Of a stretch of DNA of 64,000 nt, positions 59,943-64,000 are shown one piece after another (position 1 is the first letter of the stretch; the number at the start of each line of letters is the position of its first letter). Source of the DNA: Cryptomeria japonica. Lineage: Eukaryota > Streptophyta > Pinopsida > Cupressales > Cupressaceae. The translations under genes were made by a program, and so were the position numbers. The notes under the pieces were generated by a model. The model did no database searches, was not told where the DNA came from, and saw nothing but the letters and a program-made list of their open reading frames with translations. Location: assembly GCF_030272615.1 (NCBI RefSeq), contig NC_081414.1:762235648-762299647 (forward strand), written 5' to 3'.

Positions 59943-60587
59943 TTAATTTGCAGTACTCGATCTCTCTCCATGCTCAAATCCAATACCTCTAGTGTCTCTA
60001 GTTTCCCTCTGATCCTTCAATAATTCGTCAAGCTTAGCAGAAGTAACCTTGAACTTGTCTTTGTACTCATTTGCAATAGCTAGATCATTTCTTAGGATTG
60101 TTACCATTATTTCCAATTCTTTCTCATTGATCTTTGATTGTACCAATTCAGTTCTCAACATATCATTCTCATGAACCAACCTAATACATTCCTCAAATCC
60201 GTCTTGTAGAGATATAGCAAGATTTTCTCCCTTCTTCTTCTGGTCTTCAATCTCCTTTGACACCCTCATACTTAGGGCTTTCATTTCATTCTTCATGACT
60301 ATATTCTCATGACTCAGCTTTTGACATTATTCCTTAAGGGTATCCTACTCTTCATCAACCTAATTTTGAAAAAGTTCCTTCCTCCTAGCTTATGCAGTTG
60401 ACAACCTCTCCTGTAGGGTAAAAATGAATTCCTTAGTATATATCAACTCATCTTGCATCTTCATGTTCCTTAATATTTCAACATCATAGTCTTCAAGAAC
60501 TACTTGAAGTTCCTTCCTTAAATTCATCTCCATAGATTCCAAAAATAGGATCTTCCTCAAGCTGTTAGACTTCCTCTGAGGCATCAA
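59943..60587 (-). pseudogene. Copia gag N-terminal coiled-coil region
   Basis: The reverse-strand start MPQRKSNSLRKILFLE lies next to the primer site. It is followed by long heptad-rich helices (60560-60390 and 60296-59943, for example MKNEMKALSMRVSKEIEDQ) before the zinc knuckles. One or two stops separate the pieces. Confidence 0.6.
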
Positions 60588-60600
60588 GCTCTGATACCAA
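60588..60600 (-). other. Primer-binding site of reverse-strand copia element
   Basis: The reverse strand reads TTGGTATCAGAGC, complementary to initiator tRNA-Met, beside the 5' LTR. Confidence 0.9.
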
Positions 60601-60601
60601 T

Positions 60602-61412
60602 TGTTGGAAACCAAGAACACTGAGAGGTAGGGGGGTTGAATCAGTGTTCTATTAGAATGGATAAATTTAACTTTATTAACACAACAACTTACCAATTGGT
60701 AAGCATAAACGTATAATCAATAAGCAACAATGCAATCACAAAGATGAACACCATCACACCATGGATTTATACGTGGAAAACCTCAAAGAGGAAAAACCAT
60801 GGTGGAATTGGAGACCCATAATATCTATCCACTAATCAGATGAATAAATATTACAATAAAGGGTTTCACATGCAGGAAGACCAACAACCTAGAGTGCACT
60901 ACTCATCACAAAAGAAGTCTCACTGACTACATAAAACATCAGACAACAATCTAGAATGAAGATTGAACTGCAAGCATAGCATCTCTCATGCCTGAGTACA
61001 GTTCCGGTTAAGCTCAATACGAGAGGCCTAAAGCCTCTTCCACAAACCCAACTTGATCACCAATGATTGACCAAATTTTCTACATAAATTATTACATCAT
61101 TATCTACTCCTATACATCCTTATCCACAACATATATTTTCCCATGATCTATAATGATATCTTATGTCATATATACAAACCCGATGCCTAAACAATTAGGT
61201 CTAACACCAAAAAGATAATACAATAAATTCATAACTTAAAACCATAATCAAATGATCAACCAAGTTAGATTAGGCTGAAAACAATGTAAACCAATCCTTA
61301 AATCCCCTCGGTAAGGCATCGGGAACATCCTCCAGCACGTTACATAAACCGGTCCATAACCTAGATAATACCAAGACTCAATATAGGTCCACACATGCTA
61401 AAGCAATGATCC
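60602..61412 (-). repeat. 5' LTR of reverse-strand copia element, truncated
   Basis: Homologous to the left ~830 bp of the LTR at 56463. The match stops near 61412 and LINE ORF1 sequence follows, so the outer third was lost or replaced. Confidence 0.75.
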
Positions 61413-62566
61413 ATAAGCAATACTCTATGGATGATGGCGATGTGGAAATTTACCCCTATTCATGTAGGTTATTTTTTATTTTTTTTCCTCACTTGAAGAC
61501 CAATAAGTTCTTTTTATCAAGGATTGAAAATGGGATTCTCATCCACTCTCTCTCTCTTTGTCCCTAGATACCCTCCTTTAATTCTTTAAATTATTATTTT
61601 GATTTTTCTCATACATGGGTAAGACTACCTTATCTTTTACTACTTTTTTCATGTAAATATGCTTATGAGGTTATTAATAAAGCATCGAACCATTTCCTGA
61701 AGGTGAAATCAAATACTATTAATTTATTTTAGGTTTCCTTTTCCCATTTACTTGTGGATATTAATCTATCAAGGACATTACTTGGTGAGAATTTTCTTCA
61801 AGTGAATAAGATCCATTGGAATTAGATGATCGACTATGATGGAATTCCATTTCATTGTAAAAATTATTTTACAATTGTTCATTTTTCCTATGCTTGTCTT
61901 CATATCTCTTATTGAAGATCTTCCTCAACTTGGTGGAATAATTCTCTACCAAGCCATCTCACAATGTTACCTAATGACTCTAATGATGTTTTTGATGAGT
62001 CTGCTGATATGGTTCTTCCTGAAATTGTTTCTTTAGTTGGTTGGCATACCTAATATGTCATGTCATCTTTTCTTGTCCCAATTTCACCTCATGTCTTATT
62101 CTATTATCCTCTTCTCTCAATTATTTTTTATACAAGTACTTTAAAATTTGGGCAGATTTTCTCTGGTTTAGTTTGAAGGTTCCTCCTCACCTACTTCTAA
62201 GATTTTAATTCATGTGTTGGTGCTTCATGGATTGTTTCTCATCTATAGGAAGAATTATCATTATTTAAAGGTCTCTCCTTTTCTATTAGTTCCTATGAGG
62301 GTGAAGTTGGGTTACATATTAAATTTCAAATGATTTTTTGAGGAATTTTTCTTATTTCTACATCAATTCCTGTTTATTTGGTTGTTTCTATTTTATAGTT
62401 TTTATTGCAAGATTAATGTCACACCCATTTGTCATTGTTCTTGCTTTGGTCCTTTGTTAATTATTCTTTATTTTTGGTTACGCCTTTGGTAGCTTCATTA
62501 TTTTGTTCCAAGGTTTTGGGCTTGTCAAAAACCCATCTTATCTTAATAAAAAATATATAACATGGT
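61413..62566 (+). pseudogene. ORF1-only LINE derivative, copy 3
   Basis: DUF4283-like blocks are read at 61440-61700: an IYPYSC strand, FFIFFPHL, RIENG, then TWVRLPYLLLLF and EVINKASNHFL. A VDINLSRTLLGENF strand and DYDGIPFHCKNYF follow, a knuckle with one Cys changed to Tyr (61825-61900). A tail ending in GGGCTTGTCAAAAACCC and TTAATAAAAAA (62515-62555) is LINE-like. No endonuclease or RT lies between ORF1 and tail. Its left end abuts the truncated copia LTR, and a target duplication was not found. Confidence 0.6.
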
Positions 62567-64000
62567 TCTAGGCATTGTTATGAATGTTTCTAGGGATTTA
62601 TCTTGGAAAGGTGTTGTAAGCTCAGGTAATGTTGTTGTCCCTACCTCCCATGACTCACATCCACAAACCTATGTATACATGTTGAGGAAAAAAATTCCAG
62701 CCTCTTCTCCTGCTAGAGCTTCCTTTTGTAAGTTTTGTTTTCCTTTTTTCCCTACCATCTCCAAGGTGATTTTGGGATAGGAAGTGATAAATGATGAGTT
62801 TTTTAAAAAAAAATAGGCCTAGTCTATTGTTTTTCTAACTTTGGCCTTCTCTGTTGTGCATCTAAATAACTAGATCTCTACATAATTCCTTCCTTTGGTG
62901 GATGGTATGAGATTTTTATTCTTGTGCTAGTTGTGTCTTTGTTGTTGGATTTTCTTCTTCTACTAATAGGTATATTATTCTTGAGGGTGGGGATTGGATG
63001 TGGGATTCACACCATCTCTTTCTTTGTCCTTAGTTGCCTTCCTTTGACAATCTTAAGGAATAAATTGATATTTCCCCTACTTGGGTGAGACTATCATATC
63101 TCCCCTTATAGTTTTTGTATAAATATCTATGAGGTGATTGGGAATGCCTTGGGGTATTTCTTGTAGGTGAATACAACTATTACTAATTTCTTCCATACTT
63201 CCTTTTCCCATATTTTGGTAGAAGTTGATCTATCTAAATCTCTCTTTGAATATATTGTTTTGTAGGTGAACAATCATCCTTAGACCTAGATGGTTGATTA
63301 TGAGATAATTAATGTCTAATGTAGACACTTCTTTGATATGGTTTATCTGGCACTATTCCTATGGACATTGCAAGTCTTATTCTTATTGGTGCACAAATTC
63401 TCTCACTAAACATCTTGTAGTATCCGTACACAATTATTATTATTTAGAGCCATTTGACCCCTCCACTCCAATTTTGTCTCGCTTTGCATCTAAGCTTGAT
63501 ACTTTAGTTATTATTGGTATTCAAAATTTGTCTATTGTTTCTCTAATTTGTATTTTCCATACTAAATTTTGTTTTGACAATAAAATAGTTCATATCAAGA
63601 TTAAAGTCTCTTCTACAATTTCTCTTGATGCTATTTATCAAGAACTTTTAGAAAAAAATAGTTTTTTCTAAGTTTCATACCGTGTTTAAGGATTATTTTC
63701 TTGTTTCTTTAGATAAAGTTATCCCTAATGATATTGTTCTTTTCTATTGTACTTCTAGTACCCCACCTTCTTCTACTTTTTTAGGGGTTGTTACTAAGGT
63801 TTCACTATTCTCTTCACTTGAATCTTTGTGTGTTGAAGAAAAATCTGATTGGATAGTAGTACAAACAAGAAGTAAAGATATAAAGTTGGCTAATTTTTTT
63901 AGTATTCCTAGTTCGGACAAGGATGAACAATGTAAAGATTTTCCCGAATCCTAACTTTGGGTACCTCTTTGGTAACTCGATTGTCTTGTTTCTATAACAA
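62567..64000 (+). pseudogene. LINE ORF1 fragment, copy 4, runs off the window
   Basis: It follows copy 3 directly. It has an opening frame from 62562 and a GGDWMWDSHHLFLCP and TWVRLSYLPL segment (62985-63110). A VIGNALGYFL/ILVEVDLSKSLFEY part follows (63130-63260), then a decayed knuckle near 63290-63340. Open pieces at 63312-63671 and 63682-63954 may be the hydrophilic C-terminal part of ORF1. The element continues beyond 64000, so presence of ORF2 cannot be judged. Confidence 0.5.

Larger units (their letters stand above)
56463..61412 (-). mobile_element. Copia LTR retrotransposon, reverse strand, decayed
   Basis: The LTR at 56463-57604 and its truncated partner at 60602-61412 share high similarity. 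Between them on the reverse strand are a gag with coiled coil and zinc knuckles, then integrase, reverse transcriptase and RNase H pieces in copia order. The tRNA-Met primer site lies just inside the right (5') LTR. The interior is only about 3 kb, so most of protease, integrase core and RT has been deleted. The outer part of the right LTR is missing, so no target duplication can be checked. Confidence 0.85.

Noticed and set aside
1-64000. CRISPR array or bacterial operon
   Set aside because: No regularly spaced direct repeats with unique spacers; codon, intron and retroelement features are eukaryotic.

Overview
This window looks like intergenic DNA from a very large, repeat-rich plant nuclear genome. 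A gymnosperm (conifer) is my best guess. I infer this from the mixture of plant-type LINEs with an RNase H domain and DUF4283 ORF1 proteins, copia and gypsy LTR elements, a Helitron RepHel, a tRNA-derived SINE, high A+T content and wide gene-free tracts. No marker gene proves the species. I see no intact conserved host gene. Nearly every long coding stretch is a transposable-element protein broken by stops and frameshifts. Many of the stops are where a CAA/CAG (Gln) or TGG (Trp) codon is expected, as old cytosine deamination would produce.

Layout. 1.1-7.3 kb: a decayed LINE (RT thumb, zinc-binding domain, RNase H) split by a 3.8-kb gypsy-type LTR element (LTRs 1960-2688 and 5030-5744). 9.5-16.7 kb: a 1.3-kb repeat (copy A) carrying a 104-codon reverse-strand ORF. 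It is interrupted by a 5.8-kb insert of tandem AT-rich repeats and a 3.4-kb degenerate CCCTAA array, with a 20-bp direct repeat at both ends. 17.9-25.6 kb: a long LINE bounded by a 16-bp target-site duplication, with ORF1, ORF2 (endonuclease, RT, RNase H) and an unexpected third ORF. 26.6-27.9 kb: uninterrupted copy B of the 1.3-kb repeat. 28.9-29.4 kb: a solo LTR with TSD GTTCC.

30.0-34.4 kb: two LINE derivatives in opposite orientations that have a DUF4283/zinc-knuckle ORF1 and a LINE-like 3' tail but no ORF2. The first has a perfect 14-bp TSD. 35.6-36.8 kb: three copies of a ~250-bp repeat. 37.5-43.1 kb: a decayed Helitron RepHel gene with DUF6570, HUH Rep and PIF1-type helicase domains and recognisable introns. 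44.0-44.2 kb: a foldback element. 44.8-48.0 kb: a gag-only copia-type element with TSD CTTAT, from the same LTR family as the solo LTR. 48.5-50.6 kb: a tandem duplication with a SINE in one unit.

51.6-54.8 kb: a long, nearly open but stop-ridden reverse-strand gene of unknown family, possibly related to plant-mobile-domain proteins and to the third ORF of the LINE. 56.5-61.4 kb: a reverse-strand copia element with four zinc knuckles, integrase, RT and RNase H fragments. 61.4-64.0 kb: two more ORF1-only LINE derivatives in tandem.

The most interesting points are the third ORF inside a TSD-bounded LINE, the ORF1-only LINE derivatives, the transposed block of telomere-like DNA, and the small ORF that appears conserved between copies A and B. 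All family assignments come from motif recognition by eye; no database search was run.
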